The notes beneath the pieces are model-generated. The model was not told the origin of the DNA. It saw nothing but the letters and a program-made list of their open reading frames with translations, and did not search any database. Shown here piece after piece: positions 14,640 through 23,654 of a DNA stretch of 32,712 nt (position 1 is its first letter; each line of letters starts with the position of its first letter). Source of the DNA: an uncultured Mycoplasmatota bacterium. Its GTDB lineage: Bacteria > Bacillota_I > Bacilli_A > RF39 > UBA660. Both the position numbers and the translations under genes were made by a program. The DNA is taken from contig CAMYYH010000009.1 in NCBI GenBank assembly GCA_947303405.1, forward strand, positions 1 to 32,712. The letters are read 5' to 3'.

Positions 14640-16994
14640 ATGAAAAAGAAATCCGATTTAGACGATACTAAGCCAATAGTTATTCTTACTGAAGATATGG
14701 ATGACGAAGATAGCGTAGTGATGAGTAGAGCGGAAAAATATAAAGATCTTGATGAAGAAGTGAAAAAGGAAACTGAAGAAGTGGAAAGTGATCTAGTCGA
14801 GATTAGCGAAGAGGAGAAGGCGGCAATGGAAAGCGCCGAAGAAGCTCTAGTAGAAAAGAACATTAATGAGGCTGAAAAATTATTAAAAGAGGAAGCAGAT
14901 AACAAAAAAGAAGATAAAAAGTCACTGATTGATAAGTTTAAGGAATTGCCCAAAAAGAAGAAGATTCTAGTAATAGTGTTATTCTTTGTTATCTTAGCTC
15001 TCTTGATTACTTTATTAGTCTTGTTACTAGGTAAGGGGTCTAGTAAGCCTAAAGAAGAAATGAAAAGACCTAAGGAAGAGGAAAAGATTAATATAGTAGA
15101 TAATTACTATTATAAAGATGGTAAGTTGCATATTTTAACTAGTAATGATGAAGAGCTTGGTGTTTATGAGTGTAAGAATAAAGATGAGGACAGTTGTTAT
15201 GTGTCTGTTAATACTTATCGTGACGGCTTAGATGTAGCTAGGGTACTTGATGAAAATGGTGAAGATAAGACTGAGAGAATGCCGGTATATAATGATGATT
15301 TTGTATTTATTTTTGATAATGTATCGGGAGAGGACAATATTATTTTATACTCATTAAAAGAAAAGAAAGAAAAAGCTACTTTTAAAGAGACTAAGGCATA
15401 TAATAATGAATTTTTAATATTAAAGGATACTAATGGTAAGTATGGTTTATATCAATTTAAAGAAGCTTTAAATATAGTGATATCGCCAACTTATAATAAA
15501 TTATATATGATAGATGATTCTGATAAATTAATTGGGGAATCTGGTAAAGGGTACGTTCTTATTAATAAAGTAGGAAAAGTACTAAGTGATGTGATATCTA
15601 CTACTGGAGAGATTAAATACTATAATAGTAGTTATATAGTAGTGAAAGAAAATGAAAAATATTCAGTATATGATTTGAAAAATAATGTTATTCTTGATAA
15701 ATATAGTTTTATTACAGTTGAAGATGGTTTTATCTTCGGAGTTAAAGATGATAATAAGTTATATATTTATGATGGTGAAGGTGCTAAGTATAATGAAGTT
15801 GGTATTGCATTAAAGAATAATGATTATGTTGTTGGCTATATGTATGGTGAAGATGGTAAATTGAAAAAAACCATGAGATCTTTTAAAAAGGAAATTCAAA
15901 AGACTACGATTGAAGTAATGCTATATAATAGAAAGTATGAGGAAGACAAAAATGTTTCTATTAGTATACTTGAGGGAACTTTGAATAAAAACTTTAAGTT
16001 ATATAGTTATTTGAATGGGGTTATTTATTATTATTCGGATGAGACTAAAAGGAACGTAATAGGAAGTTATAAGTGTGATGTTGTTAACAATGTTAGTGAT
16101 AATAATATGTCTTTAAGTAGTTGTATGCCTGCTTTGGATACTGTATTTGAAGATAATGATATGATGGCGGTTGGAGAAGAGAATCGTCATAGTATGATAC
16201 CTGTATATAATAATAGATTTGTGTTTGTTCAAGATGGTGCTAAGAATGTAAAATTATATGATTTAGTGGATAATAAGGCTATTGCTAAGTATACACAAGT
16301 TAATACTTATACACCTAATAATGATAATGTTTTGATATTATCTAATGGTGAGTTTAATGTTGTAGGTGTTAATAAGAATGGACAATATGGTATTATTAAT
16401 ATTTCAGAGACTCAGGTACAGGCGGTATATCCTTTTGAATATGGGCATATTGAAAAAGTTGGAACTAGGTTTATAGGTAAGAAAGCTAATGATAAATGGA
16501 TTATACTTGGGGGAAATGGAACTGAGTATAAATATAAGATTAGAGGATTTTCAAATAATGCCGATTTAGTTAAAATAAAAGGAACTAATTATGATGTTGT
16601 AGATAGTTCAGGAAATGTAATTGATTCTAGTTTGAAGTATGTTCAAATATATGATGCTTTTTATGCCGGAGTAGATAGTAATAATAAATTGATGCTGTAT
16701 ACATACGAAGGTTATTCTTTGTTAAAGGAACCTGTAGCTTTGAGTTCTACTACTTATTGTAGAACGGATAAGCCATCATTTAAGATTAATGTTAGTACTG
16801 ATGGCAAAGTGAGAACTTTTGTTATATCTATATTTGATGGTTCTAATTATAAAGATGTTACAGTTAAAGAAAAAACTAACGAAGAACCTCCTAAACCAGA
16901 AGATAATAATGAACCAATTAATAATGATGATAATAATGGGAAAGAAAATAATGAAACCCCTCCTGGAGAAGAACAAAATAATTCGGGGGAATAA
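14640..16994 (+). CDS. Membrane-anchored repeat protein, large (784 aa)
   Basis: Not assigned to a named family. It has an acidic Glu/Asp-rich N-terminal segment of about 100 residues, presumably cytoplasmic, and a single membrane helix (about 108-130, 'ILVIVLFFVILALLITLLVL'). A large extracellular, beta-rich part has WG-repeat-like strands ('KYGLYQFKEA', 'QYGIINIS'). The ectodomain contains two copies of one module, each with G-x-Y-x-C, later a second Cys, 'PVYNDDFVF' or 'PVYNNRFVF', an LY-x-L strand and an N-G-x-YG strand. The tail is Asn/Pro/Glu-rich and disordered. ATG 14640 is preferred over ATG 14634 and TTG 14619 because GCGAGG ends eight bases upstream. The next gene encodes a shorter relative, so the two probably act together at the cell surface. 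Function is unknown. Confidence 0.8.
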   Translation: MKKKSDLDDTKPIVILTEDMDDEDSVVMSRAEKYKDLDEEVKKETEEVESDLVEISEEEKAAMESAEEALVEKNINEAEKLLKEEADNKKEDKKSLIDKFKELPKKKKILVIVLFFVILALLITLLVLLLGKGSSKPKEEMKRPKEEEKINIVDNYYYKDGKLHILTSNDEELGVYECKNKDEDSCYVSVNTYRDGLDVARVLDENGEDKTERMPVYNDDFVFIFDNVSGEDNIILYSLKEKKEKATFKETKAYNNEFLILKDTNGKYGLYQFKEALNIVISPTYNKLYMIDDSDKLIGESGKGYVLINKVGKVLSDVISTTGEIKYYNSSYIVVKENEKYSVYDLKNNVILDKYSFITVEDGFIFGVKDDNKLYIYDGEGAKYNEVGIALKNNDYVVGYMYGEDGKLKKTMRSFKKEIQKTTIEVMLYNRKYEEDKNVSISILEGTLNKNFKLYSYLNGVIYYYSDETKRNVIGSYKCDVVNNVSDNNMSLSSCMPALDTVFEDNDMMAVGEENRHSMIPVYNNRFVFVQDGAKNVKLYDLVDNKAIAKYTQVNTYTPNNDNVLILSNGEFNVVGVNKNGQYGIINISETQVQAVYPFEYGHIEKVGTRFIGKKANDKWIILGGNGTEYKYKIRGFSNNADLVKIKGTNYDVVDSSGNVIDSSLKYVQIYDAFYAGVDSNNKLMLYTYEGYSLLKEPVALSSTTYCRTDKPSFKINVSTDGKVRTFVISIFDGSNYKDVTVKEKTNEEPPKPEDNNEPINNDDNNGKENNETPPGEEQNNSGE

Positions 16995-17016
16995 TGATAG
17001 TGGGTTGGTGATGTAA

Positions 17017-18075
17017 ATGAATGAAGATGCTATAAGAAGCAAAGAGAAAAAGAATAAGAAATTAGCTTTGGTAGTAATGATTATTCTATGTGCTGTCTGC
17101 TTAATTCTTGGTGGAATTGGGGGAGTGTTGAGTTTTATCAGTTTTATTGATAATGCAGGTATGCAAACTGAAGAAAATACGATGACTCCCATTCAACAAG
17201 AGTTTAGTGATGGTGTGTTAAATATTATGAATGAATCATCTTCTATAGTAGGCACATATAAATGTGAAAATACAAGGTGTGGATATGCGTATGGATATCA
17301 AGACGATAGTTATGATTTGAAAGCTATTTCTGTTCCTAATGATTATCAAATGAGAAATTTGTTTGATGATCAATATGTTCTTTTATATGATGATGATGAA
17401 AACGATGATACATTACATAGAAAAGGTGTAATATTATACAATTATGCAACTAATACTAAAGAGAGAGAATTTGATGTTGTTAAAACTTATAACAAACCAG
17501 AGATTAATTATTTTATAGCGCGTGAGAATACTGGTTTATGGGCTATTATAGGTTTTGATGAGAATGGTATACGTGATGTAACTGAGGCTGTATATGATTA
17601 TATCGGTATATTCTTACCAGAAAATGAGAGTGTTGCTGATCAAAACTTATTTGCAACTTTTAAGAGTAATGTATGGTCATTAGTTGATGTATCTACCGGT
17701 ACTACTTATTCAACTGATTTTGAGGAAAGTATATATGCTTATGATGGTGAATTAGTTGTAACTAAGAATGGCTTTAAATACAATTTATATGATGTTCATG
17801 GTAATAAACTATTTACTAATGGAAGTGAAGTATTATTTCCGGGAGCTGGTTTATTAATTATTAGAGATGATAATAATGTTACAGTATATGATGCGTATGC
17901 TATAGAAGAGTTATTTTCTAAAGATTATAGTCAGATTAGAAGTTTTGTTGCTCAACAAGAAAATGAAAAAATAGTAGTTAAGGTAAATGATGAGGATGTT
18001 TATACTAAAGAGAATTTGGTTAAAAGTCCGAGAAATAAAAGTGGAGCCCGCTTTGATTTGATAATAGATTATTAA
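17017..18075 (+). CDS. Membrane-anchored repeat protein, small relative (352 aa)
   Basis: It has a basic N-terminus, one membrane helix (about 17-44, 'LALVVMIILCAVCLILGGIG') and an extracellular beta-rich domain. The domain begins with the same signature seen twice in the upstream protein: 'GTYKCENTRC', then a 'QYVLLYDD' strand, an 'VILYNY' strand and a WG-like 'GLWAIIGFDENG' strand. ATG 17017 has GGTGATG just upstream and lies 22 bases after the previous stop, so the two genes form an operon ended by the terminator at 18079. The TAA stop precedes that hairpin. Likely a paralogue or partner of the larger protein; biochemical role unknown. Confidence 0.8.
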   Translation: MNEDAIRSKEKKNKKLALVVMIILCAVCLILGGIGGVLSFISFIDNAGMQTEENTMTPIQQEFSDGVLNIMNESSSIVGTYKCENTRCGYAYGYQDDSYDLKAISVPNDYQMRNLFDDQYVLLYDDDENDDTLHRKGVILYNYATNTKEREFDVVKTYNKPEINYFIARENTGLWAIIGFDENGIRDVTEAVYDYIGIFLPENESVADQNLFATFKSNVWSLVDVSTGTTYSTDFEESIYAYDGELVVTKNGFKYNLYDVHGNKLFTNGSEVLFPGAGLLIIRDDNNVTVYDAYAIEELFSKDYSQIRSFVAQQENEKIVVKVNDEDVYTKENLVKSPRNKSGARFDLIIDY

Positions 18076-18078
18076 AAG

Positions 18079-18101
18079 CAAACGATTTCGTTTGTTTTTT
18101 T
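18079..18101 (+). terminator. Rho-independent terminator
   Basis: CAAACG (18079-18084) pairs with CGTTTG (18089-18094) with an ATTT loop and a seven-base T-run. Confidence 0.8.
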
Positions 18102-18106
18102 GTTTT

Positions 18107-18136
18107 TTGTAACAATTTGTTTTTTTGTTGTATAAT
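18107..18136 (+). promoter_or_regulatory. Promoter for the frameshifted gene
   Basis: TATAAT at 18131-18136 is perfect; TTGTAA at 18107-18112 is a plausible -35 with an 18-bp spacer. AAAGGAGG follows at 18150-18157, just ahead of ATG 18164. Confidence 0.65.
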
Positions 18137-18163
18137 GGATGTACGTCTAAAGGAGGAAAAATT

Positions 18164-18875
18164 ATGACAATTAAGAAAAAAGACGATTTACTCAAAAGAG
18201 TAAATGAAGCAGGGTGTTTTTGGACAGAGGAATGTTGCTCTTATCTTAGGTCATTAATTGACCATAGGACGGAGGTTATTTCTAGTAATTATGATTATGA
18301 TAAAAGGAGAGCTATGTTATCATTAACTACGTTGTATCCTGATGTAGCTAGGTACAATATATATAATCAAGTTAATAATATATATAGCAGGATGGCAGTG
18401 GGGAATACCCATTTAACAAAGCTTGAAGATCAAAATAGAGTACAATTGGGTATATCTTATAGAGGAGCGTGTTATCCCTATTGTTAGTTGTATGTTTTTT
18501 GATCGCTCTACTGATAATCAAATGCTTGGTAGTGGAGTAATAAATGTTGCAACTATTTCTATTTATACTAGAGAACTATACTCTTATGAGGATAGAGAAG
18601 ATAAAATTCTGAATGCTCGAGAAGCTATAGACGTATTAAAAAATGCTAAATCTACAAAGGTAGTATTAAAAGATGACCCGCTTATAAGAAAAAGGGAACA
18701 AGAAATTAAGGCTTTGAAACAGGCTCCTAAGGACAGTATTAATGGTTTAATTAGTTCGGAAGTTGAGGTTTTTTTACATGAGTTGGGGTGTTGTTTTTCA
18801 AAGGACAATGAGGATTGCTTAGTGATTAATCGTGTTCCAGAAGTTCTAATTAAAAGATATGTAGATCGAGTTTGA
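18164..18875 (+). pseudogene. Unknown gene split by a +1 frameshift
   Basis: ATG 18164, with an excellent AAAGGAGG, opens a frame that ends at TAG 18485-18487 after 107 codons ('GISYRGACYPYC'). The next frame (+1) is open across this point and continues to TGA 18873-18875. The join is natural at the CCC run 18476-18478: reading 'GACYP' then 'IVSCMFFDRSTDNQ' gives a smooth soluble protein of about 236 aa. The downstream half has no RBS and no good start of its own. CCC-T is a known type of +1 slippery site, so programmed shifting is possible, but a one-base insertion (or sequencing error) is simpler. Function is not recognised. Promoter and terminator are intact, which suggests recent damage. 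Confidence 0.65.
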
Positions 18876-18886
18876 TTATAAATTTA

Positions 18887-18916
18887 AAAGAGGTATCATA
18901 ATTGATATCTCTTTTA
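18887..18916 (+). terminator. Hairpin terminator after the frameshifted gene
   Basis: AAAAGAGGTATC (18888-18899) pairs with GATATCTCTTTT (18904-18915) with one G-U pair and an AATT loop. The T-run is part of the stem, so efficiency is uncertain. Confidence 0.6.
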
Positions 18917-18950
18917 GACTATTAACAAAATTTCTTTTGTCAAGAGTTTG

Positions 18951-18972
18951 AAACGGTATGGTAATATCGTTT
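18951..18972 (-). terminator. Possible weak terminator for the VanY-like gene
   Basis: AAACGGTAT (18951-18959) pairs with ATATCGTTT (18964-18972) with one G-U pair. It overlaps the end of the minus-strand gene region but lacks a clear T-run on the minus strand. Confidence 0.3.
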
Positions 18973-18975
18973 TAG

Positions 18976-19956
18976 TTAAGATTCTAGATAATAAGCATAA
19001 TATTCATCAAAGGTAATTCCTTCTTTGAATATTTGTTCAGCTACTTTTTTTCCGACATATCTAAAGTGCCAACTTTCTGTGTTATATCCAGTTATATCTT
19101 CTTTACCTTCAGGATATCTTAAGATAAAACCATATTTATAACTGTTATCTTTTAACCATTGGTACTCCTCGGATTCTTTGAAAGCGTTTATGGTTGGATG
19201 GGCTGTGGATGTTATATCAATTGATAAACCTGTTTGATGTTCGGAGAAACCGGGCCTAGCCGCGTAAGAATCAGCGTATGTTTCACCTTTGGCTTTAAAT
19301 GATTTATATATTGCTTCTTGATCTTCATATGATCTAAATGAAGAGTTGACCATTAGGTGTATTCCTAATTTGCTTTTGACTTCTTTATGCATTTGAATGA
19401 AACTATTTACAACTTCTTCTGCCGCACTATTAGAGGCGTAGGAATATTGTAGAGATATAGGTACGAGATCGTCTCTTTTGTATCCTTCTTCTAGTTTGTA
19501 GAATTTATTTACTAATACTAAATCTTTTTTAGAAAGATCGGTATTATAAGTTTCACTATACCATCCGTCACTGGCGTGGACGTTTACTAAAGCTATTACT
19601 TTATCTAGTTTTATATCTTCATGATTCTTTTGATAATCTATGTATTTTAAATAGTTTTTGCTTAAGAAGTATTTTTCTTTAATAATGTCATAATAGACCT
19701 TTTTTTTAGAATTATTTATAAGAAATTCTTTTATATCTTTATTAATTATTTTTAAAAAGTCTTGAGTTTCTTCCATTGTGTATCCCATAGATAAGATTTT
19801 GTATTCGTCTGTTTTACGGTATTCGTAGAAATTGTGAATTTTTATACTACCATGAACACTATATATTATTAGACATAATATTAGAATAAAATAAGATAGA
19901 AATTTTACTGCTTCATACCTTAACTTTAATTTTCTTTTTCTTCTTTTTTTAGCCAT
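18976..19956 (-). CDS. VanY-type D-alanyl-D-alanine carboxypeptidase (M15B), membrane-anchored
   Basis: Trims the terminal D-Ala of peptidoglycan stem peptides outside the cell. The 326-aa protein has a very basic N-terminus, a membrane anchor (about 17-36), a helical spacer and a C-terminal peptidase domain (about 120-320). The domain holds 'SSFRSYEDQ' (205-213), 'ARPGFSEHQTGLSID' with zinc ligands His240 and Asp247, and 'TESWHFRYVG' with catalytic Glu294 and His297. ATG 19956 is chosen over an upstream GTG (19968) because GGTGAT lies just before it. No van cluster is nearby, so this is housekeeping wall remodelling rather than glycopeptide resistance. Transcribed divergently from the hrcA operon. 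Confidence 0.9.
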   Translation of the reverse strand: MAKKRRKRKLKLRYEAVKFLSYFILILCLIIYSVHGSIKIHNFYEYRKTDEYKILSMGYTMEETQDFLKIINKDIKEFLINNSKKKVYYDIIKEKYFLSKNYLKYIDYQKNHEDIKLDKVIALVNVHASDGWYSETYNTDLSKKDLVLVNKFYKLEEGYKRDDLVPISLQYSYASNSAAEEVVNSFIQMHKEVKSKLGIHLMVNSSFRSYEDQEAIYKSFKAKGETYADSYAARPGFSEHQTGLSIDITSTAHPTINAFKESEEYQWLKDNSYKYGFILRYPEGKEDITGYNTESWHFRYVGKKVAEQIFKEGITFDEYYAYYLES

Positions 19957-20034
19957 AATAATCACCAATTATCATGTATATATTATATCATATTTTATGC
20001 GTTAATAATATATAACGAAAATATTTTCATATTG

Positions 20035-20061
20035 TTAGCATTTTCTATTGACAAGTGCTAA
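20035..20061 (+). promoter_or_regulatory. Upstream CIRCE-like HrcA operator
   Basis: TTAGCATTT-N9-AAGTGCTAA has arms complementary at 8 of 9 positions, close to the CIRCE consensus TTAGCACTC-N9-GAGTGCTAA. It overlaps the -35 of the hrcA promoter. Confidence 0.65.
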
Positions 20062-20075
20062 TTATTTGTTATAAT
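20048..20075 (+). promoter_or_regulatory. Promoter of the hrcA heat-shock operon
   Basis: TTGACA (20048-20053) and TATAAT (20070-20075) are perfect hexamers with a 16-bp spacer, lying between and overlapping the two CIRCE elements. Confidence 0.85.
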
Positions 20076-20079
20076 TATT

Positions 20080-20106
20080 TTAGCACTGAACAATAATGAG
20101 TGCCAG
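20080..20106 (+). promoter_or_regulatory. Downstream CIRCE HrcA operator
   Basis: TTAGCACTG-N9-GAGTGCCAG matches the CIRCE consensus with the left arm 8/9 and the right arm 7/9. It lies at the expected transcription start and just before the hrcA start codon, the classical position for HrcA repression. Confidence 0.85.
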
Positions 20107-20119
20107 TGGTGGTGATTTT

Positions 20120-21121
20120 ATGGATGAAAGACAAAAAGAACTGCTTAAGGAAATAGTTGAGACTTATATAAAAACTATTAAGCCGGTTGGTAGTAAAGGA
20201 CTTTGTGATAAGTTTAAACTATCTTCGGCAACAATAAGAAATGAAATGGCAATATTAGAGCATTATGGTTACTTAGAAAAGAATCATGTTTCTAGTGGTA
20301 GAATACCTTCAGAAAAAGGTTATAAATATTACGTAGAAAATCTAATGAAACCGAAAGAATTAAATGGCGAGGAAATGCTAAAGTTACAAACTATTTTTCA
20401 TAATCAAGAGTTACAGATAAGTGACACCATTCAAGAATGTATGCAGATAATTAGTGAAATGACTAATTATACTAGTGTTGTTCTTGGTAAGAGTTCTAGA
20501 GAGAATGCTTTGCGACAGGTAAGTATTGTTCCTTTAGAAAATAATCAGGTAATTGCGCTTGTTTGTACTGATAAGGGTATTGTTGAAAACAAAACATTTA
20601 AGATACCAGAAACAATACTAATCGATGAATTAGTTAAGACTTCAGAAATTATCAATAAAATGCTAATAGGGACACCCATTGATGAAGTGTCTGAGAGGTT
20701 AGAATTTGAAATAAAACCTATTATTAGCAAGAGAATTAAACAGTATGAAGCAGTATATGAAATATTCTATGATGCCTTTAGTGATTTTACAAAGAATAGT
20801 ACTAATATCTTTTTCTCAGGTAAAAGTAATATGTTAATGCAACCAGAATATGATGATGTTGAAGAAATAAAGAGAATCATTGGTAAGTTTGAGGATGAAT
20901 CGTTGATACAAAGTATTGAAAGTAATGACGAGGGAATTAATGTATATATTGGCGATGAGAATAAGTTCGATCCGAATGTTACGGTTGTTAAGACTCATTA
21001 TAGTTTAAATGGTGAAGAAGGAACTATTGCTATAGTTGGTCCAAAGAGAATGGAATATGATAAGGTATTTGCCTTATTAGAGTATATTAATAATGAATTA
21101 GATAAGAGAAAGAACGAGTGA
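20120..21121 (+). CDS. hrcA: Heat-inducible transcription repressor HrcA
   Basis: Repressor that binds CIRCE and is kept active by GroEL. The 333-aa protein has an N-terminal winged helix (about 1-75: 'MDERQKELLKEIVETYI', 'LSSATIRNEMAILEHYGYLE', 'SSGRIPSEKGYKYYV') and the large GAF-like/insert domains typical of the family, ending 'EEGTIAIVGPKRMEYDKV'. The start is ATG 20120 after GGTGGTGA; an in-frame ATG at 20096 lies inside CIRCE and would be a poor start. It is first gene of the operon and represses its own promoter through the two CIRCE copies. grpE follows after four bases. Confidence 0.96.
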   Translation: MDERQKELLKEIVETYIKTIKPVGSKGLCDKFKLSSATIRNEMAILEHYGYLEKNHVSSGRIPSEKGYKYYVENLMKPKELNGEEMLKLQTIFHNQELQISDTIQECMQIISEMTNYTSVVLGKSSRENALRQVSIVPLENNQVIALVCTDKGIVENKTFKIPETILIDELVKTSEIINKMLIGTPIDEVSERLEFEIKPIISKRIKQYEAVYEIFYDAFSDFTKNSTNIFFSGKSNMLMQPEYDDVEEIKRIIGKFEDESLIQSIESNDEGINVYIGDENKFDPNVTVVKTHYSLNGEEGTIAIVGPKRMEYDKVFALLEYINNELDKRKNE

Positions 21122-21125
21122 TGAA

Positions 21126-21749
21126 ATGGATAAAGATAAAGAAAAAGTTGAAGAACCAATTAAACAAGAAGTAAAGCAAGAGGTTCCAAAAGATAATAAT
21201 AGTCAAAAAGACAATAAGAATAACAAGAATAATAAAGGGGATAAGAAAGGATTCTTTACTAATAAAAAAGAGGATCCAGCAAAAATAAAATTAGAGCAAG
21301 AGAATAAAAAGCTTAAAGAAGATAATCAAGCATTAAATGATAAAGTATTACGTATTAGTGCAGAAATGCAAAATATGATGCGTAGAAACGAAGAAAAAAT
21401 GCAAAACATGCTTAAATACGAGGGAGAAGACTTAATTAAAAAATTGTTACCTACGTTAGATAATTTTGAAAGAGCCATTGGTATGGACGATGCCAATCTA
21501 CTTGACGAAGTGAGTAAATTTTTGAGTGGATTTAAGATGATATATGGTAACTTAAGCGATGTTTTAAAATCATATGAAGTTGAGGTAATAGATGCTTTAC
21601 ACCAACCATTTGATCCAAATACGATGGAGGCTGTTTTGGTTGAAGAAGTTGAGGGCGTTGAACCTAATATGGTTATAGATGTATTGCAAAAGGGTTATAC
21701 ATATAAAGGCAAAGTTATTAGACATGCTATGGTTAAAGTAAGTAAATAA
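21126..21749 (+). CDS. grpE: Nucleotide exchange factor GrpE
   Basis: Releases ADP from DnaK. The 207-aa protein has a long low-complexity Lys/Asn/Glu/Gln-rich N-terminal tail (about 1-60). A coiled-coil dimer stalk follows ('[20 protein letters not shown]'), then '[11 protein letters not shown]', then the beta-domain with '[12 protein letters not shown]' and '[20 protein letters not shown]', both diagnostic. Its ATG lies four bases after the hrcA stop, with GAGTGATG as Shine-Dalgarno, indicating tight coupling. The disordered tail is longer than in most homologues. Confidence 0.96.
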   Translation: MDKDKEKVEEPIKQEVKQEVPKDNNSQKDNKNNKNNKGDKKGFFTNKKEDPAKIKLEQENKKLKEDNQALNDKVLRISAEMQNMMRRNEEKMQNMLKYEGEDLIKKLLPTLDNFERAIGMDDANLLDEVSKFLSGFKMIYGNLSDVLKSYEVEVIDALHQPFDPNTMEAVLVEEVEGVEPNMVIDVLQKGYTYKGKVIRHAMVKVSK

Positions 21750-21766
21750 GAAAGAAGGAAATAAAT

Positions 21767-23587
21767 ATGGGAAAGATAATAGGAATTGATTTAGGTACTA
21801 CAAATTCATGTGTTGCTGTATTAGAAGGTGGAGAAGCACATGTTATACCTAATCCAGAAGGAAATAGAACTACACCTTCAGTTGTAGCAATTAAAAAAGA
21901 TGGAGAAGAATTAGTTGGTGAGACTGCAAAAAGACAGGCAGTAACTAATGTTGATAATACAGTATCTTCTATTAAAAGAAAGATGGGTACTAAAGAAAAA
22001 GTAGAAATAGATGGAAAGAAATATACTCCAGAAGAGATATCTGCTAAGATTTTGATGAAATTAAAAGCAGATGCTGAGGCATATTTAGGAGAAAAAGTAA
22101 CAGAAGCTGTTATTACTGTTCCAGCTTATTTCAACGATTCACAAAGACAAGCTACTAAGAATGCTGGTAAGATAGCTGGCTTGGATGTTAAACGTATTAT
22201 TAATGAACCAACCGCTGCAGCACTTGCTTATGGTATTGATAAACAAGATAATACTCATACAGTATTAGTATATGATTTAGGTGGAGGTACATTTGATGTA
22301 TCAATACTTGAATTAGGTGATGGCATATTTGAAGTTAAATCTACAAGTGGTAATAACCATTTAGGTGGAGATGATTTCGATCAAAGAATTATGGATTATT
22401 TAGTATCTGAGTTTAAGAAAGATAATGGCGTAGATTTATCTAAAGATAAAATGGCAATGCAACGTATTAAAGATGCTGCTGAAAAGGCTAAGAAAGACTT
22501 GTCAGGAATGACTACAGCTCAAATTAGTATTCCGTTTATTGCTCAGAATGATGCAGGACCATTACACTTAGAAGTATCATTAACAAGAAGTAAGTTTGAA
22601 GAATTGAATATGGATTTATTTGAAAGTACTTTAGGACCTGTTAAAACAGCATTAAAAGATGCTAAGTTAAAACCAAGTGATATTAATAAAGTATTATTAG
22701 TTGGTGGTTCTACACGTATTCCTTATATCCAAGAATTGGTTAAGAAAGAATTGGGACAAGACCCTTCTAAGGGAGTTAATCCAGATGAGTGTGTAGCAAT
22801 GGGTGCTGCTATTCAAGGTGGTGTATTAACTGGAGAAGTAAATGATTTAGTATTACTAGACGTTACACCATTATCGCTAGGTATTGAAACATTAGGTAAT
22901 ATAATGACTGTATTAATACCTAAAAATACAACAATACCTACTAGTAAGAGTCAAGTATTTAGTACAGCTGCTGATAATCAACCAGCTGTAGATATTCATA
23001 TCCTACAAGGGGAAAGACAAATGGTTGATGGAAATAAAACTTTAGGACATTTCCAATTAACAGGTATACCTCCTGCACCACGTGGAATTCCACAAATTGA
23101 AGTTAAGTTTGATATTGATGCCAATGGTATAGTTAATGTTTCTGCTAAAGATTTAGGAACAGGAAAAGAACAAAGTATTACAATTACTTCATCTACTAAT
23201 CTAACTGATGAAGAGATTGACAAGATGGTTAAAGAAGCTGAAGCTAATAAGGAAGCAGATGAAAAACGTAAAGAACAAGCCGAGTTAAGAAATGAAGCTG
23301 ATTCATTAGTTTTCCAAACTGAAAAAGCTATAAAGGACTTAGGTGATAAAGTATCTGATTCTGATAAAGAAGAAGCAGAAGGATTAATTAAAGATTTAAA
23401 AGATGCACTAGAAAAAGATGACATTGATGATATAAAAGAAAAGAAGGATAAACTACAAGAAAAAGCTATGGCTCTAGCTACTAAGGCTTATGAAGAAGCG
23501 GCTAAAGCTAAACAAAGCGAAGAAGCTACTTCAACAGATAGTTCTAGTGATGATAATATTCAAGAAGCTAACTACGAAGAAAAATAG
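21767..23587 (+). CDS. dnaK: Chaperone DnaK (Hsp70)
   Basis: ATP-dependent chaperone of 606 aa. The nucleotide-binding domain holds '[13 protein letters not shown]' (phosphate 1), '[16 protein letters not shown]' (phosphate 2) and '[16 protein letters not shown]'. The substrate-binding domain begins near '[13 protein letters not shown]' and includes 'ILQGER' and '[14 protein letters not shown]', followed by a helical lid. The C-terminus lacks the Gly-rich EEVD-like end and finishes Asp/Glu/Ser-rich. It lacks the roughly 24-residue insertion of Gram-negative DnaKs in the N-terminal lobe, in keeping with a Firmicute. The RBS is AAGAAGGA before ATG 21767. Confidence 0.98.
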   Translation: MGKIIGIDLGTTNSCVAVLEGGEAHVIPNPEGNRTTPSVVAIKKDGEELVGETAKRQAVTNVDNTVSSIKRKMGTKEKVEIDGKKYTPEEISAKILMKLKADAEAYLGEKVTEAVITVPAYFNDSQRQATKNAGKIAGLDVKRIINEPTAAALAYGIDKQDNTHTVLVYDLGGGTFDVSILELGDGIFEVKSTSGNNHLGGDDFDQRIMDYLVSEFKKDNGVDLSKDKMAMQRIKDAAEKAKKDLSGMTTAQISIPFIAQNDAGPLHLEVSLTRSKFEELNMDLFESTLGPVKTALKDAKLKPSDINKVLLVGGSTRIPYIQELVKKELGQDPSKGVNPDECVAMGAAIQGGVLTGEVNDLVLLDVTPLSLGIETLGNIMTVLIPKNTTIPTSKSQVFSTAADNQPAVDIHILQGERQMVDGNKTLGHFQLTGIPPAPRGIPQIEVKFDIDANGIVNVSAKDLGTGKEQSITITSSTNLTDEEIDKMVKEAEANKEADEKRKEQAELRNEADSLVFQTEKAIKDLGDKVSDSDKEEAEGLIKDLKDALEKDDIDDIKEKKDKLQEKAMALATKAYEEAAKAKQSEEATSTDSSSDDNIQEANYEEK

Positions 23588-23603
23588 TTTTAGTGAGATG
23601 TAG

Positions 23604-23627
23604 AAGTTCTAGGAGACTAGAACTTTT
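23604..23627 (+). terminator. Attenuator-like hairpin between dnaK and tldD
   Basis: AAGTTCTAG (23604-23612) pairs perfectly with CTAGAACTT (23617-23625) with a GAGA loop, then a short T-run (TTTT including stem bases). The weak tail suggests partial termination, lowering tldD-tldE-dnaJ expression relative to dnaK. Confidence 0.6.
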
Positions 23628-23654
23628 ACATAGTTAAACGAAAGGAATAACAAT

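Noticed and set aside
14567-14953. Open frame of 128 codons on the minus strand
   Set aside because: Antisense to the acidic N-terminal region of the 784-aa protein; Ser/Leu-rich composition is the mirror of Glu/Asp/Lys codons. No ribosome binding site.
16776-17192. Open frame of 138 codons, Ile/Phe-rich, on the minus strand
   Set aside because: Antisense to the Asn/Asp/Lys-rich tail of one gene and the start of the next; the apparent hydrophobicity comes from that composition.
22996-23424. Open frame of 142 codons antisense to dnaK
   Set aside because: Mirror of the conserved dnaK coding sequence, with no start signals and biased Ser/Leu composition.
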